A stretch of DNA of 64,000 bases from Nannochloropsis oceanica (taxonomy: Eukaryota; Sar; Eustigmatophyceae; Eustigmatales; Monodopsidaceae): contig CP038130.1 in the NCBI GenBank assembly GCA_004519485.1, positions 1,054,001-1,118,000 on the forward strand. Direction: 5' to 3'. The notes beneath the pieces were generated by a model that had not been told where the DNA came from, searched no databases, and worked only from the letters and a program-made list of their open reading frames with translations. Below are positions 1-9,596 of the stretch, one piece after another. Every line of letters starts with the position of its first letter. Positions within the stretch are counted from its first letter, which is position 1. The position numbers and the translations under genes were made by a program.

Positions 1-1
1 A

Positions 2-2711
2 CTGCAAAGCATCGCTTTTCTCGCTTACCTGAAGGACAACATGCACGTCTCTGGCCCGCACCTCGTCGTCGTCCCCCTATCCGTCATGTCCAACTGGATG
101 GCCGAGATCGAACGCTTCTGCCCCTCGATGCGCTGCATCCGCTTCCATGGTCCCAAGCAAGAACGGGCCCGCATCAAGCAAGAAGAACTCACGGACGTCC
201 GTGAGTTCGACGTCGTCGTCACCACCTACGAGATGCTCACCTCAGAAATCTCCTACTTCCGCCGAAAATTCTTTTGGCGCGTCCTCATTGTCGACGAAGG
301 TCATAGGCTCAAAAACGAAAAATCTCAACTCTCCGAGAACCTCAGGAAACTCCCTGCATTCTACCGGCTCATCCTCACCGGTACTCCGTGCCAAAACAAT
401 CTCCGCGAGCTCTGGGCTCTCTTCCACTACCTCCTCCCCGACGTTTTCACCAGCTCCTCGGCCGAAAAATTCGAAGAAGGCTTTGATGCCCAACGCGGCG
501 TGATGGATGTCGTGCGAATGAAAGAAGCGCGTTCACTCCTCGCCCTCTTGATGCTCCGTCGCCGCAAAGACCAAATCAGCATGACACTACCCTCTAAAAC
601 TGAGGTGGCAGTTGTGTGTGGTTTGTCTGAATACCAACGGACCTGGTACAAGCGAGTCCTTACTGGAGTACGGGGTGAGCTCCTCACCACAGGGGCAGGC
701 GCAGCCTTGGAGATGGCAGACGGAGAGTGGAAGAAGCTTTTGAACATTCTGCTGCAGTTGCGCAAGGTCTGCAATCATCCTTATTTGATGTCCGACTCTG
801 TTTACACCTTGGGTGAAGATTTGGTGGAGGCTTCAGGGAAGCTGAAGGTGCTCGATCGGATGCTGCCTAAGATGAAGGCGGACGGACATAGGGTGTTATT
901 GTTTTCGCAGTTTACCTCTATGTTGGATATTTTGGAGGACTACTGCCAGCTCCGGGGGTATGATTATGTGAGGCTTGATGGGAACACGAATCGCGTGCAG
1001 CGACGGTTGGATATGAGGAGGTTTAATGCCTCTGGTTCGAATCTGTTCATCTTTTTAATTTCGACGAGGGCGGGGGGGGTTGGGATCAATTTGGCATCAG
1101 CGGATACGGTGGTGTTGTATGACTCGGATTGGAACCCGCAGGTAAGAAGAGGAAAGAAAGGGAGGGAGAGAATGAGGGAGGGAGGGAGGGGTCTGTGTTC
1201 ATTATTTTCTCACGTGGGTCAAGCCTCCTTAACGTTTCCCTCCCTCACGCGACTCAATTTATTCTTCTCCCCACCCTTCTCCCTGCTCCCTCTTCTCCCT
1301 TGATAGGTGGATCTGCAAGCCATGGAGCGCGCCCATCGAATCGGACAAACCAAGCCTGTGCGAGTCTATCGGTTGGTGGTCCGTGCATCGGTGGAAGAGC
1401 GTATGGTCAGCCGCGCGCACAAGAAATTGTTCTTGAACGAGATGGTGGCTGAGCGGGAAGAAGAGGCGGAGCAGGGAGGGAAGGAGAACAGTAATGGGGG
1501 TTTGGGGGATTTGGGGGATGATGGGGCGGAGGGTGAGGGAGAGGAGGCGTGTCAGGTAGAAGTAAGTGGGGAGGCGGGTGACGACCCGGTGGAGGAGATG
1601 GAGAAGGTGGGATCGAGCACAGCGTTGGCTAAGGATGAGGTGGCGCGAATGATTAGGACGGGTGTGACGGCACTTTTCGATACGAACAAGGGGGATATGA
1701 CGGATGAGGAGTTGGATGTGTTGTTGGGCTTGAGGGAGGGGGTGGTGGGAGGGGGTGGGAAGGGAGAGGGAGGGGGGGGGGGGGGGTGATGAGGAGCAGG
1801 AGCGGGCGGTGGCGGGTTTTTGGCAGGAGGCAGCGGGACAGGGAGGGTTGGAAGAGGTAGATGTGAGGCATTTGGAGGGAGTTAATTATGAAAAGGCCAA
1901 GCATGATTTTGATCGGGGGGTGAATGGACGAGGGGGGGAAGGGGTGGAGGATTCGGAAATGGTTGAGTTGGGGGTGAGAAAGAGGAAGCAGAGGCTAGTG
2001 ATGGTTGATGGACGGGGATCGGGATATGGAAGGTCAGTGCCGGTGTTGGCGGATGAATACGCGAGGTCTCAGAAGGAGGAGGCGGAGGCGGAAAAGGCCG
2101 CGGAGAAAGCAAATTTGAGAGCGACAGGTGGAGGAGAAGGAGGAGGAGAAGGTGGGCCGACGGGCGAGAAGGAAGATGGGACATCGGCGGGACCAAAGAG
2201 GTTGAGAAGGGAGTGGGAGCATGAGAGTGAGTGCTTTCTGTGCCACGAAGCATTGTTGCTCGCGGGGGAGAAGACGGTTAAGAAGAAGGAGATATTCAAA
2301 TGTGGGTACTGCCCCAAAGTCTACCACACGCCGTGCTTGTCGGGCTTTACGGAGGAGGATGTGGAGGGGTCAGGGCCTGCGAACATCATGGTTTGTCCGC
2401 ATCATAAGTGCTGTGGGTGCAGGAGGACGACGGCGGCGGCGGGTGGGTTGCTGTTTCGGTGCGTGGAATGCCCGAGGAGTTTCTGTGAGGATTGTCTGGA
2501 GGACGAACAGATCGAGAGTTTGGGGAGATGGAAGCCGTTGGAAGCGCTTGGTTACTACACGAAACAAGCGTACTTCATTCGGTGTCCGACGTGTTTGAAT
2601 ACTGAGGATGAGGAAGGGGATGAGGTAGGAGAAGAAGGGGAGGAGGATCAGGGTGATGGCCAGGAGGGAGATGGGCAGCGCGAGGAAGAGGAGGAGAAAG
2701 AGGAGGAGTAA
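2..2711 (+). CDS. ISWI-like SNF2 chromatin-remodelling ATPase with PHD-type zinc fingers (5' partial)
   Basis: The gene enters from the left edge: the frame is already open at base 2 and reads [13 protein letters not shown], which matches SNF2 motif Ia. It then shows DEGH (Walker B), LTGTPCQNN (motif III), LRKVCNHPY, a C-terminal helicase lobe with [11 protein letters not shown], and RAHRIGQT (motif VI). This is an ATP-driven nucleosome remodeller of the ISWI/CHD type and is nuclear. One GT-AG intron (1142-1306) splits DSDWNPQ from [11 protein letters not shown]. Downstream are acidic stretches, an ISWI-like TDEELD segment, and a Cys/His-rich PHD-like module at about 2232-2610 ([33 protein letters not shown]). 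The reading frame slips by one base inside a 15-G run at 1772-1786; a 14-G run would make the downstream frame continuous, so I treat this as a homopolymer length error. The combination of ISWI motor and C-terminal PHD rather than HAND-SANT-SLIDE is notable. Family certain, subfamily less so. Confidence 0.9.
1772..1786. repeat. 15-nt poly-G run causing apparent frameshift in SNF2 gene
   Basis: An uninterrupted G15 lies where the SNF2 reading frame switches. Both frames are otherwise long and protein-like, so an assembly or sequencing length error, or a polymorphic homopolymer, is the simplest explanation. Confidence 0.85.
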
Positions 2712-3212
2712 AAAAGAAATGTAAGAGTTGTGAGAGTGAGGAGAGCAAGAAGAAGCATCTTCTGCCCGTTAAAAGTACGTTTAAGTCTAGCGGAAATAAG
2801 AGAGAAAGAGGTTGAGTGAAGGAGAGGGAGAGAGAAGACGGAAATGAACTAGTCGAATCCCGTACATACCAACACCAACGAAAAGAAAAGAAAGAATATG
2901 CGAATTAAAAGAAAAGTCGATCAGTGAAAGGATGGAATCACGATTATGACGACGATATCCAGAGGATGAAGATAAAGTAGATTAGTGGGAAAGGGGGGCG
3001 ATGTATATGCCCGCCCTCCCATCGCTCGCCCGGGTGTGATGAGTCAACCGTAAACAACAAAGAAAGAACGCATTTTTAGACTTTCAAAATGTGAGACCTT
3101 CGTATCCCACTACACGCTAATCCTAAGTGGTCCTTTCATTTCCTCGCCACCCCCCCGCCCTCGCCCTCGGCTTTGCTCCTTCCCTTCTTCTCCCTCTCTT
3201 CTACCCCTACAC
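2712..3212. other. Intergenic, convergent 3' ends (SNF2 / NUP54)
   Basis: No supported gene. AG-rich sequence follows the SNF2 stop codon and CT-rich sequence precedes the NUP54 stop. Probably two 3' UTRs. Confidence 0.6.
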
Positions 3213-4767
3213 TTACAAAGGCACTCCTCCTGCTCCTCCTCCTCCCGCTCCCCCTCCCCCTCGCCCCTCCTCCAACTTCTCCTTAAGCATCTCTACCCCC
3301 CTACAGTCCCGGCGCAAGGCCGTCGTCAAGAAATCCAAACCCTCCTGCTGCTTCTCCAACGCCTGCTGCAACAATAGCAAGTCCTCTCGTGCCAAATCAC
3401 AAGTCATCTCTTGCCGTGACTCTTCCCGCAAATCCGCCTCCTCCTCCTCCACCACACCCCCCACCTCATTCAAGGTTCTAATGGCGTCTTCTAATCTTCC
3501 CAACATCCCTTCCAGCCTTCCTCGCATCTCTTTCTCCTCCTGGCTGAACGGACGGTTCACCTGATGCAACACTTGCAGCCGCTGCAACACCACCAAAAAC
3601 CGATTCGTCAGGCCCATCTGCACCTCCCTACACCGCGCCAACCTCTCCTTCGCTGCTTGTGCCTGTCCATCAAGCGCCTGGACCCCTACCCCCAGTTTCT
3701 GTAAGTGTTCTTGAATTTGTTTCATCTCTGCTTGTTGGTTTTGAAGTTTGCTTTGGATGGCGCCGTGGTCCGTCAGGAGGACTTGACGTGAGACACCGAG
3801 GCTATTGTCTGTCACGCGAAAGCCAAACTTGTAGTCTACAACTCGAGCGGCCTGCTGCTGTTGCTGTTGGTTTTGTTGCTGTTGCTGGGTTTGGAAAGAA
3901 GCGCCAAAGAGCCCGACGGATTGTTGAGCTGGTTGTTGCTGTTGCTGCTGCTGTTGTTGTTGGGGTGTGTAAGCCTCTCGGAGCATGTTCAATTCCTGCT
4001 CCCAAAACTGCCGTTGCTGCAGTTGACGTTGCTGCTCCTGCTGCTGAGGCGTCGGTGCGGTCACGAGCATACCACTGGCCATTCCTCCCGTCATCCCCAA
4101 ATTACTCCCTCCCATGCTCAGACCAGCCCCAGCAGTATTACCACTTGTGATGCCAAAGGCACTCCCTCCCCCTGCAAAGCCTCCTCCTCCCCCCATCCCA
4201 CCAAACAGACCCCCACCCGGCGCGGTTGTCCCGGCTCCTTGCGTGGTAGTGGATAATCCAAAAGGGCTAGATTGCGTGGCGGTTGCGGGCGTGCCGAAGG
4301 AACCTGTGGTGTTGGTGAGAGAAGCACCGAAAGGAGGACGGGTGGCCGTGCCTGTCGTCGACCCGAAGGAAGCTGAGCCAAAACCTCCAAAAGTAGATGA
4401 TTTTGACTGTTGCTGCTGCTGTTGAGGTTGCTGCTGCTGCTGCTGCTGCTGTTGGGGTTGGCCGAAGCTATTAGTGTGGAGGCCGTAGGCGGGGAAGTGA
4501 GCGCTAAGTCAAGGTGCCAAAAAATATCCATATTTAGCCTTTTTCCAGCGCTTAAATCCATGTCTCTCCCTCTTCATCCTCAAATCCCCTGCAATGCCAT
4601 CCCTCTTTCCTTTTCCGTACGACCTACCCGCCTAATGGGTTCGTGGGCGCAGTAGAACCAAAGACTCCAGGGGACGGGGCAGCAGCAGGTGCACCAAAGG
4701 ACCCAAATGGATTGGCTGTTGGCTGCTGCTGCTGTGCGGATGGCGCACCGAATCCGGCAAAGCTCAT
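3213..4767 (-). CDS. NUP54: Nucleoporin NUP54 (FG nucleoporin of the central channel)
   Basis: Two exons: 4767-4628 (start MSFAGFGAPSAQ) and 4467-3213, separated by a 160-bp GT-AG intron (4627-4468) that joins in frame at PLGGFGQP; the product is 464 aa. The N-terminal half is rich in FG/GLFG dipeptides separated by Gln tracts encoded by (CAG)n (NPFGSFG, GVFGS, GLFGGMG, GLFGAS). The C-terminal half (about residues 250-450) is a helical coiled-coil region (KFGFRV, then HLQKLGVGVQAL and ERLARCREVQMGLTNRFLVVLQRLQVL), typical of Nup54, which heterotrimerises with Nup62 and Nup58 in the pore channel. The C-terminus ends in Gly/Ala repeats. The start was chosen because it is the first ATG and immediately begins FG repeats. 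Other FG Nups are possible, but the C-terminal helices favour NUP54. Confidence 0.82.
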
Positions 4768-5417
4768 GGTCGTAGCTTGGCGTTGTAATTATGAAGAAGG
4801 GAAGGGGAGGCTAGACTCGAGGTGGAGACGTAGTGAAGGACCTCGGAAGAAACGCAACTACGGTATACGTTTGGCCGAGCGGGGATCCAGCAGTCAGAGA
4901 TCGACTCTGTGCGCAAATAGAATGTGTTCGAGTGGGGTGTGAACGTGTCTCACGAAATAATTGATGGGTTGGACTTGGAGGCATCACTCATCTCACGAAA
5001 GTCCGTGACGGAATATACGACTTCCCCCCAAAAGACGCCGTCAAGCAAGAAAAAATTGGGGTCGCATCATGAAAACTATAACGCACACCCGTCAAGGGCT
5101 GGCGAGCATTAGTCCTCATGCCGCATCCCGTATACTCAACGCACGGCCATCGACTTTACTCTTTGTCCAAGCCTCAACGCTCAAACAAGGTTTTGATCTG
5201 TACTCACTTCATACAACCCATTCCTCCTCTTACCTACGTTCATAAAACATAGGACCTTTACGGACAGGACAGGCGCTGCCACGACGGTACCCCAGCTCCA
5301 TCCACGGTGTTGCGATACGAACATATTTAGCTCTCGGCCTCGGCAGGCGGAGAGTGTTTCGCCTCCCTTCAATTCCGTCCCCGCTCTGCCCCTTTCGCTC
5401 CTACCCGACAAACAAAC
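4768..5417. other. Intergenic, divergent promoter region (NUP54 / guanylate kinase)
   Basis: No gene is supported. This 650-bp stretch must hold both promoters; I see no convincing TATA box or long repeat. Confidence 0.5.
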
Positions 5418-6479
5418 ATGGCATCCACCGCTTCCTCTTTAGAGGACGGGATAAGCAGCAGCCCCGGCACGGGTTATCTTCGTGAAAGCAGCTTGGAGTC
5501 TCAGCTGGAAACCCTGAGCTTGTTGCCTCACAAGACGGAGGAGGATGGCGAGGAGCGCATCCATGGTGCTAGCGGCAGCGGGAGCAACACCCCACCGCTC
5601 ACCAGCACTGTCTCCACCGCCAGCAGCTCAAGTACCAGGTGCAGCAGTGGCAGCGGCATCATCTTGGGCAATAGTGGTCAGTCGAAGAAAAGCGTGTTGG
5701 ACATGCTGCACAACAACGTCGTGAGCATGGACAATGGCAAAGCTGCGAATGCCCACTACATCAACACCCACCCAGAAGTTCGCGCTGCCTTGCAAGATTT
5801 CTTGAGTGCCGTCTTGCTTGAAAAGCCTGAAGATGTGTATGCGTTCGCTCGCATTCATTTCAGCCAACGTGGTAAAGTTCCCAAGGACAAGCTTTTGCGG
5901 CCCTTGGTCATCTGTGGGCCGTCTGGGGTGGGGAAGGGGACGTTAATGAACATGCTTTTTGAGGAGTTTGGAGGGTATTTTGGCTTCTCTGTCTCGCACA
6001 CTACTCGGGCCCCGCGTCCTGGGGAGGTGCATGGCGTACATTATAATTTTACTTCGAAAAAGGTGATGGCGGAGGCGATAGACGAAGGACGGTTCCTGGA
6101 GTTTGCTGAGGTCCACACTAATTTGTACGGGACAAGTTTGGAGGCTGTGCGGAAAGTACAACGCGCGGGGAAGGTATGCGTGTTGGATATTGACGTGCAG
6201 GGGGTGATGAAAATCAAGCAGACGGACGTCAACCCCCATCTACTCTTCGTAGCCCCCCCGTCGGTGGAGCAGCTGGAGGCCAGGTTGAGGGGGCGCGCGA
6301 CGGAGTCGGCCGAGGCCATCGAGACGAGGCTCTCGGCGGCACGGGCGGAAATCGAATATGGCACGGCAGAAGGGCACTTTGAGCACGTGGTGGTGAATGA
6401 TGAGTTGGAAAACGCGTACGCGGAGTTGAAGGCGACGTTGATTGGGTATTACCCGCATCTGGCGACCACAACGGTCTGA
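5418..6479 (+). CDS. GUK1: Guanylate kinase with N-terminal RIIa-like docking segment
   Basis: Single-exon 353-aa protein. Residues about 160-350 form a complete guanylate kinase (ATP + GMP to ADP + GDP): P-loop GPSGVGKGT near 166-174, GMP-binding SHTTRAPRPGEV and YNF, FAEVHTNLYGTS, and LDIDVQG. The first 100 residues are Ser/Thr/Gly-rich. Residues about 112-150 (HPEVRAALQDFLSAVL, EKPEDVYAFARIHF) match the helix-turn-helix pattern of RIIa/Dpy-30-type dimerisation-docking domains, i.e. a hydrophobic helix, a Pro-Asp, then FAxxxF. Such segments usually anchor proteins to AKAP-like partners, often in cilia. The start is the first ATG after an upstream stop. Kinase assignment firm; docking segment is pattern-based. 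Confidence 0.93.
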   Translation: MASTASSLEDGISSSPGTGYLRESSLESQLETLSLLPHKTEEDGEERIHGASGSGSNTPPLTSTVSTASSSSTRCSSGSGIILGNSGQSKKSVLDMLHNNVVSMDNGKAANAHYINTHPEVRAALQDFLSAVLLEKPEDVYAFARIHFSQRGKVPKDKLLRPLVICGPSGVGKGTLMNMLFEEFGGYFGFSVSHTTRAPRPGEVHGVHYNFTSKKVMAEAIDEGRFLEFAEVHTNLYGTSLEAVRKVQRAGKVCVLDIDVQGVMKIKQTDVNPHLLFVAPPSVEQLEARLRGRATESAEAIETRLSAARAEIEYGTAEGHFEHVVVNDELENAYAELKATLIGYYPHLATTTV

Positions 6480-7079
6480 GGAGGAAGAGGGAGCGAGGGA
6501 GAGAAGAAAGAGGTAGAGAGGTAGAGAGACAGAGAATAGCGACAGGAAACAGACAGAAGATAAGAAGATAAACTATTTAGATCCTGATTGAACGACGAGT
6601 GGTAAGAGAGGATACACAGACACCCACACGCCCACACACACACACAGTGTTGTTATGGTCCGACGCAATTGACAGGACAGAGAGAGGGCAAAAAAAGAGC
6701 GCGGGACCTTAAAATTAGACACAGAATGAATAAGACCTTCACCGTCGGCAACAGCAACAACAGCAGCAACAACAGCAGCAGCAGAATCATCAAATTTTCA
6801 GGTAAAATTTTCACGGCTCCACCCACCCCCACAAAGTAGCACACCGGGGCGAGGGGGACAATTTCTATCTGGTATTTTCTTTCTCGTTTGCAATAAACAG
6901 ATTGGTAGCGAGTGCACGGAAAGGAATCGGGGGCGAGGGCAAAAAAGGAAAGAAAGAAAGAAAGAGCGATCAGTATTTCATTCACGAAACGCAACGCCGA
7001 TGGCGACCGCACGCGGTACCAGCTTGCTCTTTTTCTTCCCATCATACTTTATTTTATCCCGGGTCGTTCTCTTCTAAAA
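6480..7079. other. Intergenic, convergent 3' ends with CAG/CAA microsatellite
   Basis: AG-rich 3' flank of guanylate kinase, then an interrupted (CAG/CAA)n repeat at about 6745-6783 and a short (GAAA)n run near 6950-6965. No protein-like reading frame. Confidence 0.6.
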
Positions 7080-8834
7080 TTACATGTTTGTCTTCTTTTT
7101 GGGCTGCTGCGGCTGCTGATGTTTTTTCGGTTTCCCCCCTCCTCCCCCCCTACCACCACTATGATTCCCTCCCCCTCCTCTTCCCCCTCCACCACCTCCA
7201 CCTCCTCTTCCTCTTCCACCACCTCCACCTCCTCTTCCTCCTCCCCCTTCTCCTCGCCCAGGCTTTGGCGAAACCGCCTCCACCACCGGTGCCTTATCAC
7301 CGGGAAAAGAGGCAATCGGCCTCGCTCCTTGCACCGCTTTGAACCCACACCTCAACCCCACATCCTCCTCCAACACCTTCCTGTCTCCATTTATTTTCGC
7401 CGCGTGATGCCTGGCTATATGCCGTGCCAGGGCGATTCCTGAGGTGGCGGCTGCGGGAATGGAAGGTGCAAGCAACCAATCGCCGCATACCCCACACCCT
7501 GTTGCCGCCTGAAAAACAAAGGGCGCCTCTTGGGGCATGTCCGCGACAGAAATCGGATTCCCCGCGCCCCATAACTGGAGGACTGATGCTGCAGGTACTA
7601 GAGGTGATGTCTCTGCACCCTCTTCGCCTTTCTCCTGCATGCCCAAGGCTTGCCGAAATGCACGAAGCATCAGCCTAGTCACCTCCGCCGCTTTGTCTTC
7701 AGGGATATTCTCCTGAGGCACCTTATGCTGCTCCGCGAATCCCGGCGATGACACCAAAACCCATGCCGCCCTCCCTCCCTCCGTCCCTCCTCCTAGATCC
7801 TGGCCCATCTTCCCTCCCTGCTCCGCCACCCAAGACAACTCTGACACTCCTTCCACAAAAGCCCCCTCAAACCGCTCTCTGCCAGGCAAGGAGACAGGTT
7901 CGTCCAACACCACCATGAGCACGAACAGACTACATAACTGCATATATCTCGGTGTGCTTCCTCCACGAATGCTCGCCCCAAACTTTGTTTCGAGTAAGCG
8001 AGCAACTGGTGCCAGGGCCTCCCCTGCTGATTTGGCAAGACGGGCAGCGCACTTCCCGTTGTGCGCAATGACTAGGTATTCAAAGGCGTCAAGTTGCTCT
8101 TGGTAATGCCATAGATCCCAGAAGCCACCGGTGCCGTCGGTTTGGGGGATCCATTTCGCTTTTGACACCCATTTGGGGCGGTCAATGTGCAAGCCCTGAG
8201 CTAAGTAAGTCGGGATAGCGCGCATGCCTTGAGGGCTTACAAGCGCACGGGGCTGCGGCGGGGTGGTGGTGGAGGCACGTGGGATGAATTTTCCACCTCT
8301 TTCAAGGATACCTATGCTTTTGCTATCCCATTCACGGAGGATTCCTTGGGCTTCCATTTCTCGCACCCATTTGTCCCAAGTGGCAGAGGGGGAGGAGGGT
8401 GGGGAGGGGGAAATAGGAGCGGACAGGAACTGCGCTGAATGATCAAACAACACGTTGGTCTTCCCGCCATCTATCACCACCGTCTTGCTCGAGCAACGCC
8501 CTCCAGGAGCCAAGCGGCCCGTGTCAAAGAGCAGCACGTCCATCCCTTGGGCCTTGAGCTCGCGGGAACACGCCAGGCCAGAGATGCCCGCGCCGATGAC
8601 GGCCACGCGACCATTCGGACTGGCCGCGGCAGACATGCCGACGGTGGGAGTGCGGGAATGCTTTTGTTTCAGTTGCAGGCAAGCATTCAGGGCTTTACCC
8701 GCCGCACCTCCTGTGCCGGTGCGAGGCATGATGCGGGAAGTGGTGAAGGCGGCTGTGGTGCGGGCAGTGATGGTGACTGTGGTGGCGGCGAAGAGGACTG
8801 CGACCAAGAGAAAGGAAAGATATGGTGTCCGCAT
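7080..8834 (-). CDS. Plastid-targeted FAD-dependent amine oxidase/renalase-like oxidoreductase
   Basis: Single exon, 584 aa. Residues 1-29 are a signal peptide (MRTPYLSFLLVAVLFAATTV) ending in TTAA with Phe at position 30, the ASAF-type junction used for import into secondary plastids. Residues 76-110 hold the Rossmann FAD-binding motif GAGISG followed by an E/D-type ribose contact (LLFDTGRLAPGGRCSS; the GGRCSS loop is typical of renalase-like flavoproteins). Near the C-terminus, AATGCGVCGDWLLAPSIPAAATSGIALA is the second FAD contact. It is probably an NAD(P)/FAD oxidase acting on a small amine, dinucleotide or pigment-like substrate in the plastid; the substrate cannot be read from sequence. 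The last 60 residues are an unusual RGG/GGGRG tail ending in Lys/Gln-rich sequence, encoded by (CCT)n-rich DNA. Confidence 0.8.
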   Translation of the reverse strand: MRTPYLSFLLVAVLFAATTVTITARTTAAFTTSRIMPRTGTGGAAGKALNACLQLKQKHSRTPTVGMSAAASPNGRVAVIGAGISGLACSRELKAQGMDVLLFDTGRLAPGGRCSSKTVVIDGGKTNVLFDHSAQFLSAPISPSPPSSPSATWDKWVREMEAQGILREWDSKSIGILERGGKFIPRASTTTPPQPRALVSPQGMRAIPTYLAQGLHIDRPKWVSKAKWIPQTDGTGGFWDLWHYQEQLDAFEYLVIAHNGKCAARLAKSAGEALAPVARLLETKFGASIRGGSTPRYMQLCSLFVLMVVLDEPVSLPGRERFEGAFVEGVSELSWVAEQGGKMGQDLGGGTEGGRAAWVLVSSPGFAEQHKVPQENIPEDKAAEVTRLMLRAFRQALGMQEKGEEGAETSPLVPAASVLQLWGAGNPISVADMPQEAPFVFQAATGCGVCGDWLLAPSIPAAATSGIALARHIARHHAAKINGDRKVLEEDVGLRCGFKAVQGARPIASFPGDKAPVVEAVSPKPGRGEGGGGRGGGGGGRGRGGGGGGGGRGGGGNHSGGRGGGGGKPKKHQQPQQPKKKTNM

Positions 8835-9596
8835 TTAGAGTAAAGACCTACTCGTTATTTTGTCTGTTTCGTAGGGATGCAAGATTTGTCATGATGTCCA
8901 AGTAGCTTTCTGGGCTGGGGAGCTCGATGAAGATGATGGCGACAGAGGCTTTGCTAGGGCTACTGCGTCCTCCCTCGATCTCTAGCCAAAGGCACCCAGA
9001 GGTTCTTATGCGCTCCCCTGATCCTAATCCCTACAATATCCACACATGATACAGGCCTGTGTCTTGCGTGCTGCGACGAGATTGTGGTATTTTGCTTTAG
9101 GACAAGTAAGGTCCAAACCCAACGTCCAAACCCGCTGACAACGCACGTTCCCAACGCCAACGCCAACGCCATTCAAGCTGGCCTCCAAGTCGCTTCTTCC
9201 ATCCACCCCTGCCCAACACACACATGTATGAGCTCCAAATTATCACTGCTGACATGAATGCTGAGTTTCAATGGTCAATAGTCTCGACGAGGTGGCCAAG
9301 AAGCCACCAAGACCGCGAATAAAGCACAGATGGGCCCTGTGAGATGCATGCATAGGAAGCAAGCGCGCCCCCACCCACCAACGCGCCGCGCCGATGTAGG
9401 AGCCCATTTACCAGATTCTCGCAATAAATTCCCAAAATATGCTTGCGTGCACCATCTTAAGCCCTGAAATGGACGCTTCTGTACACTTCGTGAGATCTCT
9501 ACGTCCTTCTCCACCCCAGTACTCACCTCTCCCATTCCTCACCCCCCCCTCCCCCATTCCTCACCCCCCCCTCCCCACACCATACGCAGCCCTTTC
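8835..9596. other. Intergenic, divergent promoter region
   Basis: 762 bp between two divergent genes. It contains a short C-rich tandem duplication near 9536-9577 (two copies of a CCCCCCCTCCCCCATTCCTCA-like unit, imperfect). No RNA gene or ORF is supported. Confidence 0.5.

Noticed and set aside
7049-7348. Glu/Val-rich minus-strand frame
   Set aside because: Shadow of the CCT-rich tail of the flavoprotein gene.
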